A stretch of DNA of 64,000 nt from an uncultured Ruminococcus sp. (GCA_902787145.1 CADAEZ010000001.1:84813-148812); one strand, 5' to 3'; counted from the stretch's first letter, positions 18,841-28,731 are shown. Numbers and translations are program-made. Notes: generated by a model from the letters alone, not told the origin.

Positions 18841-19316
18841 GATTACCCAAAGATTTCAAAGAATTTACCGCCGGTAAAGGCGTAGGCAAGAAAATAGCGA
18901 CTATACTTTTAAACCCCTGTTTTCACTGTGTATGCCTTTTTCGTCTGTCCAATATGTTCTATCGCATACATCTGTCGTTTATCAGCAAGATAATCTGGTA
19001 TATCAACAGACTGTTGTTTCACGCGGATATTGATTACCGCGCCGACCTTGCGGGAGGATTTGTGCTTGTGCACGGACTGGGTACTGTAATCGGTATGAAT
19101 GTAATTTCAAAAGGCAGGCTGAAGGTTTATCAGGGTGTTACAATAGGCGGAAACAGCGGTAAGACGCGTGTGGACAGCGAAGGAAAGGTGTTTCACCAGC
19201 CTGTGTTTGAGGATGACGTAATTATCTATACTAACGCCGGTGTCTACGGTCCGATCGAGATAAAGTCCGGTACAGTAATCAAGGCCGGCGAGATCGTGTC
19301 TCACAGTATTCTATAA
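18837..19316 (+). CDS. Serine-acetyltransferase-like hexapeptide acyltransferase
   Basis: 159 residues, starting at the ATGA overlap. The middle part (DIDYRADLAGGFVLVHGLGTVIG) and the left-handed beta-helix (VYQGVTIGGNSG, VIIYTNAGVYGPIEIKSG) belong to the CysE-like superfamily. It lacks the long N-terminal helical domain of true CysE, as do many capsule-locus members, so sugar O-acetylation is more likely than cysteine synthesis. Which sugar is modified cannot be said. Confidence 0.8.
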   Translation: MRLPKDFKEFTAGKGVGKKIATILLNPCFHCVCLFRLSNMFYRIHLSFISKIIWYINRLLFHADIDYRADLAGGFVLVHGLGTVIGMNVISKGRLKVYQGVTIGGNSGKTRVDSEGKVFHQPVFEDDVIIYTNAGVYGPIEIKSGTVIKAGEIVSHSIL

Positions 19317-19336
19317 AATTTTTGAAAAGTGTTTTT

Positions 19337-20407
19337 ATGAAAAAAATAGTAATTGTTACAAAAAACCTGTTCGGTGGCGGAGCGGAGAGAGTAATCGCTC
19401 AGTTGTCAAATTATTTTGTGTCGCGCGACGCGGAATGTGTGATTATAACTACCGACGACAGGGAGATAGGCTATAAGCTGGACGAGAGAATAGTTATTAA
19501 GCCTATAGGAAAAAAATCAAATAACAGTCTTGTCGACAGGATAAAGCGACTTAAGCAAGTCCGAAAAATCGTAAAGACCGAGAACCCCGATATCGTCCTG
19601 ACAATGCCGGAGGATACGGGAGTTTATATAATTCTCGCTTTGCTCGGAACAAAGTATCCCGTGTATATTTCCGAGAGGAACAACCCGTGGGTGATGCCGG
19701 ATTCCAAGGTTACAAGAGCGCTCAGAAAAATGATGTATCCCTTTGTTAAGGGTATTGTTTTTCAGACGGAAATGGCAAAGTCGTTTTTTTCCGAAAAGAT
19801 ACAGAAGAAAGGCGTAGTATTGCCCAATCCCGTTGACTCGTCGAGGATCCCCGAACGCTTTACGGGAGAAAGAGAAAAGACTGTCGCGGCTGCGAGCCGT
19901 TTATATAAACAAAAGAACTTCCCTATGCTGATAAAGGCGTTTGCGGATTTTAGCAGGGATTATCCCGAATACAATATGGTTATATACGGCGAGGGGCCGG
20001 AGAGAGAAATGCTCGAGCAAATGATTGCGGACTTACAGCTCGGCGGTAAAGTTGAGTTGCCGGGCAGAGAAGACAATGTGCTTGAGCTGATGAACAGTAA
20101 GGCGATGTTCGTGTTATCGTCCGATTACGAGGGAATGCCCAACTCGCTGATTGAGGCTATGTGTATGGGAATGCCGGTAATTTCTACCGATTGTCCGTCC
20201 GGAGGACCGAAGCAGCTTATCGAGAATAAGAAAAACGGTATTTTGGTTGACGTAGGGTCCGACGCTCAGCTCGCGGACGCTATGAGATATATGGCAGCGG
20301 ATAATAATGCCGAAACACTTAGCGATGAAGCTTACAAAATAAGAGGTAAGCTTACGAGCAAACAAGTTTTTGATGATTGGTATGATTATCTGTTCAGTGA
20401 AAAATGA
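19337..20407 (+). CDS. Family 4 glycosyltransferase (GT-B)
   Basis: About 356 residues from ATG 19337; an in-frame TTG at 19322 is less likely, though neither start has a strong ribosome site. KNLFGGGAERVIAQL at the N-terminus is typical, and AASRLYKQKNFPMLIKAF, LPGREDNV and SSDYEGMPNSLIEAMCMGMPVISTDCPSGGP form the nucleotide-sugar site. A second GT4 in the operon, not closely alike to the one at 17755. Confidence 0.88.
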   Translation: MKKIVIVTKNLFGGGAERVIAQLSNYFVSRDAECVIITTDDREIGYKLDERIVIKPIGKKSNNSLVDRIKRLKQVRKIVKTENPDIVLTMPEDTGVYIILALLGTKYPVYISERNNPWVMPDSKVTRALRKMMYPFVKGIVFQTEMAKSFFSEKIQKKGVVLPNPVDSSRIPERFTGEREKTVAAASRLYKQKNFPMLIKAFADFSRDYPEYNMVIYGEGPEREMLEQMIADLQLGGKVELPGREDNVLELMNSKAMFVLSSDYEGMPNSLIEAMCMGMPVISTDCPSGGPKQLIENKKNGILVDVGSDAQLADAMRYMAADNNAETLSDEAYKIRGKLTSKQVFDDWYDYLFSEK

Positions 20408-20431
20408 TGATTTTTGAGTAAAGGATATAAT

Positions 20432-21646
20432 ATGACACTTAAAAAGAATCACTTGATTTTATTTGGTATTATTTTTTATATATTCGCGGCAAGTACTTTT
20501 TTTGACGGAAGTATATTTATCAAGCTTTCAAGAGTATTTGTGGCGGGATTGTTCTTTGTCGTAATTCTCTTGGAGAGACGAGTAAAGATATATGCCTACT
20601 ACATATGGCTTTTAGCCTTTGCTTTGATGTGCGTTTTATCGTGTATATACGCAAAAAACGCTTCTGTCGCTAAAGCCAGCGCGATCACAATGCTGGTTAA
20701 CGCTGGCACGATTATCTCTTTTTTGGGATTGTGCTACTCGTCGGACAGCGAGGATGTTCCGCTTATCGCTATGAAAGCCTTAGCGATTGTTTCCGTTATT
20801 CTGGGATTGTATGTATTCGGCAGATTCGGAGTATTTGTATTCTTGAAGTCCCGTTTTATCGAATCAAACGGATTCAACTCCAACACTCTCGGACTGCATT
20901 CCGCCGTCGGAGCGGTTCTGGCTCTGTGGATATTGATACAGCAAAAGTGCAAGCCTAACTATCGCTGGATTTACTACGTGTGTATGGCTATGAATCTGGC
21001 TTTTGTAGTTTTGACTTCGTCCAGAAAGGCACTTGTACTGCTTCCGGTTTCACTGGGATTGTATTATCTGCTTAAATCAGAATCATGGCTAAAGCTTTTG
21101 GGTAAGGTATTAGTCGTTATAGCGATAGTCGCGGTGCTGTGGATTGCGCTGACGAAGATACCTTTCCTGTATAATCTGGGCGGAAACCGACTTGAACAGT
21201 TGGCTAATACCGTATTTAACGAAGAAAAAGCCGACGGTAGTACCGCGTTCCGTTTCCAGCTTGTTGAATGGGGAATTGACTGGTTTAAACAAAAACCTGT
21301 TTTGGGCTACGGAGCGGATAATTACCGCGTTCTGGTAGGCCATTTGGACACATGGGCAGGTGCCGGGGGTACGTATGCTCACAACAATTTTATCGAGGTG
21401 CTTGTTGACGTCGGCTTAGTTGGATTTATCATCTACTACAGTATGTATTTTGACGTGCTGAGAAGATTCCGCAAGGTAGTTATAAACAAAAACAGCCAAA
21501 AGCTGATTATGGGATGTATATTTATAGCGCTGTTTATATCGGAATACGGTATTGTTTCGTATAACGATAAATACATACAGTTGTTTTACGCTATAGCCTG
21601 GTTTACGATGTGCTGTCCCGAAAAGGAGGAGAATAGAATTGTCTGA
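20432..21646 (+). CDS. O-antigen-ligase/Wzy-type polysaccharide polymerase
   Basis: About 404 residues from ATG 20432, chosen because TAAAGGA lies 7 nt upstream; an earlier in-frame TTG (20414) would place that site inside the gene. Roughly ten hydrophobic segments, with a large outside loop (about residues 260-320, including GWGIDWFKQKPVLGYGADNY-like and THNNFIE-like residues GTYAHNNF). This is the Wzy_C/O-antigen ligase pattern. It joins the flipped repeat units into polymer. Confidence 0.85.
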   Translation: MTLKKNHLILFGIIFYIFAASTFFDGSIFIKLSRVFVAGLFFVVILLERRVKIYAYYIWLLAFALMCVLSCIYAKNASVAKASAITMLVNAGTIISFLGLCYSSDSEDVPLIAMKALAIVSVILGLYVFGRFGVFVFLKSRFIESNGFNSNTLGLHSAVGAVLALWILIQQKCKPNYRWIYYVCMAMNLAFVVLTSSRKALVLLPVSLGLYYLLKSESWLKLLGKVLVVIAIVAVLWIALTKIPFLYNLGGNRLEQLANTVFNEEKADGSTAFRFQLVEWGIDWFKQKPVLGYGADNYRVLVGHLDTWAGAGGTYAHNNFIEVLVDVGLVGFIIYYSMYFDVLRRFRKVVINKNSQKLIMGCIFIALFISEYGIVSYNDKYIQLFYAIAWFTMCCPEKEENRIV

Positions 21647-22634
21647 TATGCCAACAGTCAGCGTTATTGTGCTGTCGTATAAGCACGTAAAATATATCAG
21701 GAAATGTATTGACAGCATCCTGGCGCAGAAGGTGAATTTTGATATAGAAATTGTAGTCGGCGACGACAATTCCAACGACGGTACAAAAGAAATCCTCCTC
21801 GCATATAAAGAGAAGCACCCCGATATTTTTAAGCTTATTATAAAGGATAAAAACGAGGGCGCGGCTAAAAACGGCTACGACGTCAGAAAGGCGTGCAGAG
21901 GTAAATACGTCGCCAATATGGAATCCGACGACTTCTGGTGCGACGAAAACAAGCTCCAAAAGCAGGTTGATTATCTTGAGGCTCACCCCGAATGTTCAGC
22001 GGTCGGAGCGAACTATTATGTTGTTTTCGAGGACGACTCGATAAAGTGCCTGTCGCTTATGCCGTATGAGTGCGACAAGCAGTATTCAATGAATGATTTC
22101 TTTAATAACGGCTTTGTGATTCACACAAATACGCTTTTGTACAGAAACATTATCCCCGTTGACGGAGAAAAGTATGAGAAAGTCCGTTTCTGCGTTCCTA
22201 CTATGGGAGATGTGTTCCAGCGACTTCTTTTATATGATAAGGGATTGATTTACTGTTTTCCGGAGCCGATGCTCTCGCACAGATTAACACCGAACACATC
22301 GTCGAGCTTTCAGGCGGCACAAAAAAACAATGCCAATAAATACACCGATATGATGTTTACAATAACCGAAAACGCCGACGAGTATTTTGAGTATAAATAT
22401 AACTGCAAAAGATTTGTATACAAAAGAATGTCAACTCTTTTGGCGCAGCACTGGCTGCATGAGATAAGGCTTGATAAAAAGGGCTTTAATGAACAGAAAA
22501 AGAGACTTGATACGCGCTATAGAACAGCTATGCCCTTTAAGGCAATGCGAACAATCGCCAAGAGGGGCAGACGAGCGCTTTACCGCAAGACGCATAAAAA
22601 GGAAATGAGAAAATGGGTCAATCAGACAAACTGA
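21639..22634 (+). CDS. Family 2 glycosyltransferase
   Basis: 331 residues from TTG 21639, preceded by AAAGGAGG; an ATG at 21648 is also possible. SVIVLSYKHVKYIRKCIDSIL, EIVVGDDNSNDGTKEI and ANMESDDFWCDENKL show the GT-A fold and the metal-binding DDF-type motif. No membrane segment. It overlaps the polymerase by 8 bp and the flippase by 22 bp, so the three are tightly coupled. Confidence 0.88.
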   Translation: MSDMPTVSVIVLSYKHVKYIRKCIDSILAQKVNFDIEIVVGDDNSNDGTKEILLAYKEKHPDIFKLIIKDKNEGAAKNGYDVRKACRGKYVANMESDDFWCDENKLQKQVDYLEAHPECSAVGANYYVVFEDDSIKCLSLMPYECDKQYSMNDFFNNGFVIHTNTLLYRNIIPVDGEKYEKVRFCVPTMGDVFQRLLLYDKGLIYCFPEPMLSHRLTPNTSSSFQAAQKNNANKYTDMMFTITENADEYFEYKYNCKRFVYKRMSTLLAQHWLHEIRLDKKGFNEQKKRLDTRYRTAMPFKAMRTIAKRGRRALYRKTHKKEMRKWVNQTN

Positions 22635-24070
22635 AAAAACAGGTCTTTTCTGGAATAATATGGAAATTCCTGGAAAGAGGCAGCATACAGATAATAAACT
22701 TTTTGCTGCAGATAGTTCTGGCAAGATTGCTTATGCCCTCGGACTATGGCATAGTCGCCATACTCAATGTGTTTATACTATTCTCGACAACGCTGATTAA
22801 CAATGGTCTGGGCAACGCGATCATCCAGAAAAAAGACGCCGACGACACCGACTTCAACACGATTTTCTATATCCAGCTGGGATTGGCGGCGGTGCTTGTA
22901 GTTTTATTATTTGTTTTCGCGCCGTTTATCGCGGACTTCTACAAAGATCCGAACCTGAGCATTTATCTCAGGGTAATGTCGGTTGTGCTGATTCTGGAGG
23001 CGCTGAGCTCGATTCAGCTTACAGCCCTCAGAAAGTGGCTGCAGTTTAAGAAAAGCTTTTTTGCCAATGTTATCGGCGTAATCGTGCACGGCGGAGTCGG
23101 AATCGCTCTGGCATATATGGGTTACGGCGTTTGGGCGCTGATTATCTCGCAGATTGCTATGAAAATAGCTGTGTTTATAACCCTTCTGCTGCTTGTAAAG
23201 TGGAAGCCGAAAAAACTGTTTTCGTTCGCGAGATTCAAAAGCCTGTTCAGCTACAGCTGGAAGCTTACCGTCGCGTGGATTATAGGTACGCTGCACCAGA
23301 ACTTGTTCTCGCTGGTTATCGGCAAAGTATTCTCCAAGGATGTACTGGGATATTACAACAGAGGACAAAATGTTCCGCAGACCTTTACAACCACGCTTAA
23401 CGAGACAATCTCGAACGTAATGTTCCCGGCGCTTGCCAAGGTGCAGGACGATATAGCCAAGCTTAAAAGCGCGACAAGAAAAATGATGTCGATGACTTCG
23501 TTTTTGGTATGTCCGATAATGGCGGGATTGATTGCCGTATCGGGACCGTTCGTATATCTCGCGCTTACGGCTAAATGGGCGCCCTCGATCCCGATGATGC
23601 AGCTTTTCTGCATTTCGTTCGGAATAAACATTCTAAGCACAGCTAATATGCAGTCCTTTAACGCGATTGGACGTTCGGACACTTTCTTAAAGCTTGAGGT
23701 TATCAAGCGTTCGCTTTCACTGCTTGTATTGCTGCTTACATCGCAGATTAACATTTACGCGGTTATTATCGGATTGGCGTTTATGGGCGTTTTCTCGCTT
23801 GTATACAATACTTTCCCAAACCGAAAGCTTTTGGGATATTCGATAAAGGAGCAGGTTCAGGATATACTGCCGCCGATGATACTTTCGGCAATTATGCTGG
23901 CGGTAATTATGCCGATTCAACTGCTTCCGCTTTCAAATTTGATCACGCTGTTGTTACAGGTTTTCTGTGGCGGAGTGGTTTATATCGGTCTCGCGTTTTT
24001 GTTTAGAATGAAAGCTGCAACATACGTTTTATCTTCAGCTAAAGATTTTCTAAAAAAAGGAAAAAACTAA
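22613..24070 (+). CDS. Polysaccharide repeat-unit flippase (Wzx/PST family)
   Basis: 485 residues, about 14 hydrophobic segments. The start QVFSGIIWKFLERGSIQIINFLLQIVLARLLMPSDYGIVA (split here by the eye at about residue 12-50) is typical of the MOP/PST exporters. It moves the undecaprenyl-linked repeat unit across the membrane to the polymerase encoded two genes upstream. Confidence 0.92.
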   Translation: MGQSDKLKKQVFSGIIWKFLERGSIQIINFLLQIVLARLLMPSDYGIVAILNVFILFSTTLINNGLGNAIIQKKDADDTDFNTIFYIQLGLAAVLVVLLFVFAPFIADFYKDPNLSIYLRVMSVVLILEALSSIQLTALRKWLQFKKSFFANVIGVIVHGGVGIALAYMGYGVWALIISQIAMKIAVFITLLLLVKWKPKKLFSFARFKSLFSYSWKLTVAWIIGTLHQNLFSLVIGKVFSKDVLGYYNRGQNVPQTFTTTLNETISNVMFPALAKVQDDIAKLKSATRKMMSMTSFLVCPIMAGLIAVSGPFVYLALTAKWAPSIPMMQLFCISFGINILSTANMQSFNAIGRSDTFLKLEVIKRSLSLLVLLLTSQINIYAVIIGLAFMGVFSLVYNTFPNRKLLGYSIKEQVQDILPPMILSAIMLAVIMPIQLLPLSNLITLLLQVFCGGVVYIGLAFLFRMKAATYVLSSAKDFLKKGKN

Positions 24071-24103
24071 TCTCTGTCAGCACAAAGCAAACGAGGTGGA
24101 ATA

Positions 24104-24997
24104 ATGAACAGTCCGTTTATCAGAAAGGTAATCAGATATTTATCGGCCAGAAATGTTTTTAACTTTTTGACCGACGAAAAGTATCTTAAAATTTTTTATT
24201 GGGCAAATATGGGGAAAAAACTAAACCTCGATAACCCTCAGACATATAACGAAAAGCTTCAATGGCTTAAACTGTATAACAGAAAAAAAGAGTACACTAA
24301 ATTGGTGGATAAATACGAAGCCAAAAAGATTGTTGCCGACATAATAGGCGATCAGTATATTATTCCAACCCTGGGTGTTTGGAAAAATTTCGGCGATATT
24401 GATTTTAACTCTTTACCTAATCAGTTTGTGCTTAAAACAACTCACGACTCAGGCGGAGTGGTTATATGCAGAGATAAAGAGACTTTTGATATAGAAAAAG
24501 CTAAAAGAATAATTGAAAAATCTCAAAAAAACAACTTCTACCTGATGGGTCGGGAGTGGCCGTACAAGGATGTTGAGCCCAGGATTATTGCGGAGGAATA
24601 TAAGGAGGACGCTAAAACAGAAGAACTGAGAGATTATAAGTTTTTCTGTTTTAACGGATCAGCGAAAGCGTTGTTTATTGCGTCTGACCGACAAAGTGAC
24701 AGCGAAACCAAATTTGATTTCTTTGATATGGACTTCAATCATTTGGATTTTACAAACGGACATCCAAACGCGGATGTATACCCCGATCCTCCCGAAAATC
24801 TAAAACTTATGCAAGAACTAGCGGAGAAATTATCCGTGGGATTTCCTCATGTACGCGTGGATTTTTATGAGGTAAACGGAAAAGTGTATTTCGGAGAATT
24901 AACATTTTTCCATTGGAGCGGCATAGTTCCGTTTGACCCCGAAGAATGGGATTACAAGTTTGGTTCAATGATAGAATTGCCGCAAAAAACACAATAA
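24104..24997 (+). CDS. TupA-like ATP-grasp protein, copy 2
   Basis: 297 residues. It repeats the family blocks seen at 16856: PQTYNEKLQWLKLY, QFVLKTTHDSGGV, RIIAEEYKED, DYKFFCFNGSAKALF, HVRVDFYEV and VYFGELTFFHWSG. The copies differ throughout and are not a recent duplication. The base composition is a little more AT-rich than its neighbours (for example AAAAATTTCGG runs), so separate acquisition is possible. Substrate unknown; a ligase step on a sugar of the repeat unit is the best guess. Confidence 0.85.
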   Translation: MNSPFIRKVIRYLSARNVFNFLTDEKYLKIFYWANMGKKLNLDNPQTYNEKLQWLKLYNRKKEYTKLVDKYEAKKIVADIIGDQYIIPTLGVWKNFGDIDFNSLPNQFVLKTTHDSGGVVICRDKETFDIEKAKRIIEKSQKNNFYLMGREWPYKDVEPRIIAEEYKEDAKTEELRDYKFFCFNGSAKALFIASDRQSDSETKFDFFDMDFNHLDFTNGHPNADVYPDPPENLKLMQELAEKLSVGFPHVRVDFYEVNGKVYFGELTFFHWSGIVPFDPEEWDYKFGSMIELPQKTQ

Positions 24998-25041
24998 AAG
25001 AAATTGTTAGCAGAGTAATAAAATAAAGAAAGAATAGTAAT

Positions 25042-26016
25042 ATGCAAAATACAAAAAGAAATCTTAATATCGAAGGACTGCGCGGAATCGGACTGCTGAT
25101 GGTAGTGGTTTTTCACCTGTTTTTCAGGTATCAGGAGCTGTACGTTGACACAAGCCTTTCGTTTTTCGGGTTTGACAGCCTCGGATTTTTGGGAGTATGT
25201 ATCTTTTTACTGTTTTCCTCGTATTTTTTGTCCGCAAAGCCAAAGGGCGACAAATACAGTATCCTAGCTTTTCTGAAGAAAAAAATACTCAGGCTGTGGC
25301 CGGAATACTTTGTGGGAATTGTAATTATCTTTTTTACGGTCAACCTGAGTCCACTGCCGATTGACAAGCCGAATTATCTCGATTTGTTGTCCAATACGTT
25401 TTTTGTAAACGGCTTTATCGGACAAAAATATATTGACGGAGCCCACTGGTATATCACCATATTGCTGGGAATGACGATTGTTTTCTCGGCGCTGCACAAG
25501 TTCAGGCTGACGGATAAGTGGTTTGTATACCTGATATGGCTCGGATGCAGCGCGGTGTTGCTGAAGGTGAAAATCCCTGTACTGCCGCTTTTGCTGGGAG
25601 GAGGCTACGTCGGAATAATCTGTATCGGAGCAGCGATATATAACCTGAAACAACGTCATGAAAAAATGGATTGCGTTTTTTGGGGAACTACAATCGCCGC
25701 GTCCATCGGATATCTGGTAATCAGCAAGAGTATAATGCAGCTTGTATGTGTGTTTATCGCTGCATTGCTGGTGCTTTTCGCGATTAATACAAAAACCAAG
25801 TTTCTGTCCAACAGGGTTCTTGTGTTTTTGGGAACGGTGTCTTATGCCGTATACATCATTCATCAGAACATCTCGTATGTAATAGAGTATTATCTGACCG
25901 GCCTGTTCGGAAGCTATAACCTTTTTATTCCGTTTATAGCTCTTGTCGCGGCATTGCTTTTGGGAACAGGACTCTACTACCTCATTTTTGCAGTAAGAAA
26001 AAAGTTGGCAATATAG
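25042..26016 (+). CDS. Membrane acyltransferase, acyltransferase-3 family (OafA-like)
   Basis: 324 residues, about ten membrane segments. NIEGLRGIGLLMVVVFHLFF is the family's signature start with the conserved Arg and His, followed by FFGFDSLGFLGVCIFLLFSSYFLS. It moves acyl groups, usually acetyl, onto extracytoplasmic sugars. It fits as a decoration enzyme for the exported polymer. Confidence 0.88.
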   Translation: MQNTKRNLNIEGLRGIGLLMVVVFHLFFRYQELYVDTSLSFFGFDSLGFLGVCIFLLFSSYFLSAKPKGDKYSILAFLKKKILRLWPEYFVGIVIIFFTVNLSPLPIDKPNYLDLLSNTFFVNGFIGQKYIDGAHWYITILLGMTIVFSALHKFRLTDKWFVYLIWLGCSAVLLKVKIPVLPLLLGGGYVGIICIGAAIYNLKQRHEKMDCVFWGTTIAASIGYLVISKSIMQLVCVFIAALLVLFAINTKTKFLSNRVLVFLGTVSYAVYIIHQNISYVIEYYLTGLFGSYNLFIPFIALVAALLLGTGLYYLIFAVRKKLAI

Positions 26017-26037
26017 TCAAAAAAACAGGTGATATTA

Positions 26038-27237
26038 TTGAAAAAAATACTTATGCTGGGCGGTTCGGCTCAACAGGTTGTAGCTATAGAAACCGCGAAG
26101 AGGCTCGGTTATTATACTGTGCTCTGTGATTTTCTTACCGATAATCCGGGGCAGTATGCGGCTGATAAGTTTTATCTTGTAAGCACAACCGACAAGGATG
26201 CTGTGCTTGAGGTCGCGAAAAAAGAAAACGTTGACGGAGTTCTCGCCTATGCCTCAGACCCCGCCGCTCCTTCGGCGGCTTATGTAGCGGAGAAGCTGGG
26301 ACTGCCGACAAATCCGTACAAATCGGTCGACATTCTTTGTAATAAGAGCAAGTTCAGAGAGTTTTTGAGCGAAAACGGATTTTGTACTCCAAAGGCAAAG
26401 GGTTATACCGACGCAAAAAAAGCTGTTGAGGATATCGCGGGCGGAGTTTTTAAGCTTCCGGTTATCGTAAAACCTGTTGATTCCTCCGGCAGCAAGGGTG
26501 TCGGAAAGATCAATCTTGCCGATGAGGCGGAGGATAAAATCGAATACGCGTTTTCCTATTCCAGAGGAAAGGAAATCGTTGTCGAGGAGTTTGTCGAGAA
26601 GTTCGGCTACCAGATTGCAGGCGACGGACTTTCGGTTGACGGAGAGCTTGTGTTCCGCTGCTTTGCCAACGACCATTTTAATCCAAAATGCGTGAATCCT
26701 TTTGTACCGATCGCGGCGAGCTTCCCGTATAATATGCCGAAGGAAGTTCACGACAAGATTCATTCGGAGATACAAAGATTGCTTACAGCGCTCGATATGA
26801 AAACGACTACATATAACTTTGACCTGCGTATCGACAAGGACTGCAACGTCTATCTTATGGAGGTTGCTCCGCGCGACGGAGGCAATTATATTCCGCAGAT
26901 TATCGAGTACGCCACGGGGGTTAACCTTGTTGAGTATTCGGTGCGCGCGGCTATGGGCGAGAAAATCGACTGCAAGATGACTGAGCCCAACGGATTTTAC
27001 GCTTACTATGCTGTTCACAGTCTTAGGGACGGAATATTAAAGGAAATAAAAATCACCGACGAGGGCAGGTCTCATATTATCGAGAACCACATCCTCAATA
27101 AACCCGGTGACGAAATAAAGGCTTTTACAGGAGCCAACACAACCCTCGGCGTTTTGATTATGAAGTTTGATTCTATGGAGCAGATGCTCGATATGACGGA
27201 CAATTCCGAGAAGTGGATCGAGGTTGTGCTGGAGTAA
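26038..27237 (+). CDS. ATP-grasp carboxylate-amine ligase-like protein
   Basis: About 399 residues from TTG 26038 with AGGTG upstream; the in-frame GTG at 26029 is part of that site. The N-terminal Rossmann-like part (MLGGSAQQVVAIETAKRLGYYTVLCD) resembles PurK/carbamoyl-phosphate-synthase relatives. KLPVIVKPVDSSGSKGVGKI and IVVEEFVEK form the ATP site, and LMEVAPRDGGNYIPQIIEYATG the metal site. Such genes occur in capsule loci and may build an unusual amide on a sugar or amino acid. Not a TupA relative. Substrate unknown. Confidence 0.8.
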   Translation: MKKILMLGGSAQQVVAIETAKRLGYYTVLCDFLTDNPGQYAADKFYLVSTTDKDAVLEVAKKENVDGVLAYASDPAAPSAAYVAEKLGLPTNPYKSVDILCNKSKFREFLSENGFCTPKAKGYTDAKKAVEDIAGGVFKLPVIVKPVDSSGSKGVGKINLADEAEDKIEYAFSYSRGKEIVVEEFVEKFGYQIAGDGLSVDGELVFRCFANDHFNPKCVNPFVPIAASFPYNMPKEVHDKIHSEIQRLLTALDMKTTTYNFDLRIDKDCNVYLMEVAPRDGGNYIPQIIEYATGVNLVEYSVRAAMGEKIDCKMTEPNGFYAYYAVHSLRDGILKEIKITDEGRSHIIENHILNKPGDEIKAFTGANTTLGVLIMKFDSMEQMLDMTDNSEKWIEVVLE

Positions 27238-27262
27238 ATAAAACAGTATTGTTGGAGAAAGT

Positions 27263-28213
27263 ATGAAAGAATTCGGCGGCTATATTGAGCTTGAGAAAAA
27301 CAGGGGAGAGCTTTTGCATTCCAAAGCGGTTGCGCTTAATTGTGGCAGAAGCTGTCTTGTGTATCTCGCAAAGGCTAAGAAAATCGAAAAGCTGTATATT
27401 CCGTTTTTCCTCTGTGATTCGGTAAAAAACGTGTGTGACAGAGAGAATATCAAAACAGAGTTTTACCACACAGACGAACGCTTTATGCCCGAAAATCTCA
27501 GCCTCGGAGAAAACGAATGGCTGTATATAGTAAACTACTACGGTCAGCTCGGCGCGTCCGCTATCGAAAAGCTCAGAGAAAAATACGAAAGAATCATCGT
27601 CGATAACGCTCAGGCTTATTTTCAGGAGCCTGTAAGCGGAGTTGATACGTTGTATACCTGCCGAAAGTTTTTCGGCGTGGCGGACGGAGCCTTCCTGTAT
27701 ACAGACACAAGGCTTGACGAAGAGCTTGAAAAGGACTTAAGCTACGACAGGATGAGGTTTTTGCTCGGCAGATTCGAGAAAACCGCCTCAGAGTTCTACG
27801 GTGAGTATGTCGATAACAACAGGCTTTTTAAAAACGAACCTGTAAAAACGATGTCGCGCCTAACCGAAAATTTGCTCAGAGGCGTTGATTATGAATTTGT
27901 CAGAAATCGACGTACAGAGAATTTCAGGCTTCTGCACAACGCGTTTGGGGAGCTGAACAAGCTGAGATTGTCGGCTCCAGAAGGAGCGTATATGTATCCG
28001 CTTTATATCGAAGGCGGAAGCGAAATAAGAAAGCAGCTACAGCAAAAGAAGATATATATACCGACCCTTTGGCCTTATGTTTTCGAGACCTGCGGCGAGG
28101 ACAGCCGGGAGTATAATATGGCTCAGAACATCCTGCCGTTGCCGATCGACCAAAGATACACAACAGAGGATATGGACTGTTTAGTCCGGGAGGTACTGAA
28201 ATGTATAAACTGA
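27263..28213 (+). CDS. DegT-like PLP-fold protein, divergent
   Basis: 316 residues, shorter than the usual 370-390 of this family. LNCGRSCLVYLAKA matches the N-terminal anchor, YIVNYYGQLG and IIVDNAQAYFQ match the PLP-contact region, and YTCRKFFGVADGAFLY sits where the catalytic-lysine motif should be, with a Lys present. Aminotransferase activity is therefore plausible but not certain. It precedes a GNAT enzyme (13-bp overlap) and a canonical DegT aminotransferase, which suggests amino-sugar building. Confidence 0.7.
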   Translation: MKEFGGYIELEKNRGELLHSKAVALNCGRSCLVYLAKAKKIEKLYIPFFLCDSVKNVCDRENIKTEFYHTDERFMPENLSLGENEWLYIVNYYGQLGASAIEKLREKYERIIVDNAQAYFQEPVSGVDTLYTCRKFFGVADGAFLYTDTRLDEELEKDLSYDRMRFLLGRFEKTASEFYGEYVDNNRLFKNEPVKTMSRLTENLLRGVDYEFVRNRRTENFRLLHNAFGELNKLRLSAPEGAYMYPLYIEGGSEIRKQLQQKKIYIPTLWPYVFETCGEDSREYNMAQNILPLPIDQRYTTEDMDCLVREVLKCIN

Positions 28214-28731
28214 GAGAAATCGAACGCAAGGACGTTCCCGTAATCAATAAATGGCGCAACGACAAGACGCTTATTGATTATCTCGGAGCGCCGTTCAGAT
28301 ATATTAACAGCGAGGTCGACAGCAAATGGTTTGACAGCTATATGGCAAACCGTTCCACAGCTGTCAGATGCGCAGTTACATCAGACGACAGCGACGAAAT
28401 ACTCGGACTCGCGAGTCTGGTGTCGATAAATCATATGAACGGCTCGGCTGAGTTTCATATTATGATAGGCAGCAGCGCTGACAGAGGAAAGGGAATGGGT
28501 ACATTCGCGGTAAAGGAAATGCTCAGACACGCGTTTTTTAACCTCAATCTTCACAGAATAGAGCTAAGCGTGGTCGACGGCAACGAAAGAGCAAAGCGTC
28601 TCTACGAAAAAGTCGGATTTGTTTATGAGGGAAAGAAACGCGAGGCAAGATATAAAAACGGCAAATACGCCGATATGCTGATGTATTCTATACTAAAGAG
28701 TGATTTTCTTAAAACAGAGGAGGGCGTATGA
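28201..28731 (+). CDS. GNAT N-acetyltransferase (RimJ/RimL/PseH-like)
   Basis: 176 residues. EFHIMIGSSADRGKGMGTFAVKEML is the acetyl-CoA binding motif A, and HRIELSVVDGNERAKRLYEKVGFVYEG motif B (shown in parts here). The start is inside the previous gene, with GGGAGGT upstream. Placed between two DegT-type genes, it most likely acetylates the amino group they install, as PseH does in pseudaminate synthesis. That role is inference. Confidence 0.82.
   Translation: MYKLREIERKDVPVINKWRNDKTLIDYLGAPFRYINSEVDSKWFDSYMANRSTAVRCAVTSDDSDEILGLASLVSINHMNGSAEFHIMIGSSADRGKGMGTFAVKEMLRHAFFNLNLHRIELSVVDGNERAKRLYEKVGFVYEGKKREARYKNGKYADMLMYSILKSDFLKTEEGV

Noticed and set aside
18837-19316. Cysteine-biosynthetic serine acetyltransferase (cysE)
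   Set aside because: It lacks the N-terminal helical domain, no cysK is near, and the neighbours are polysaccharide genes.
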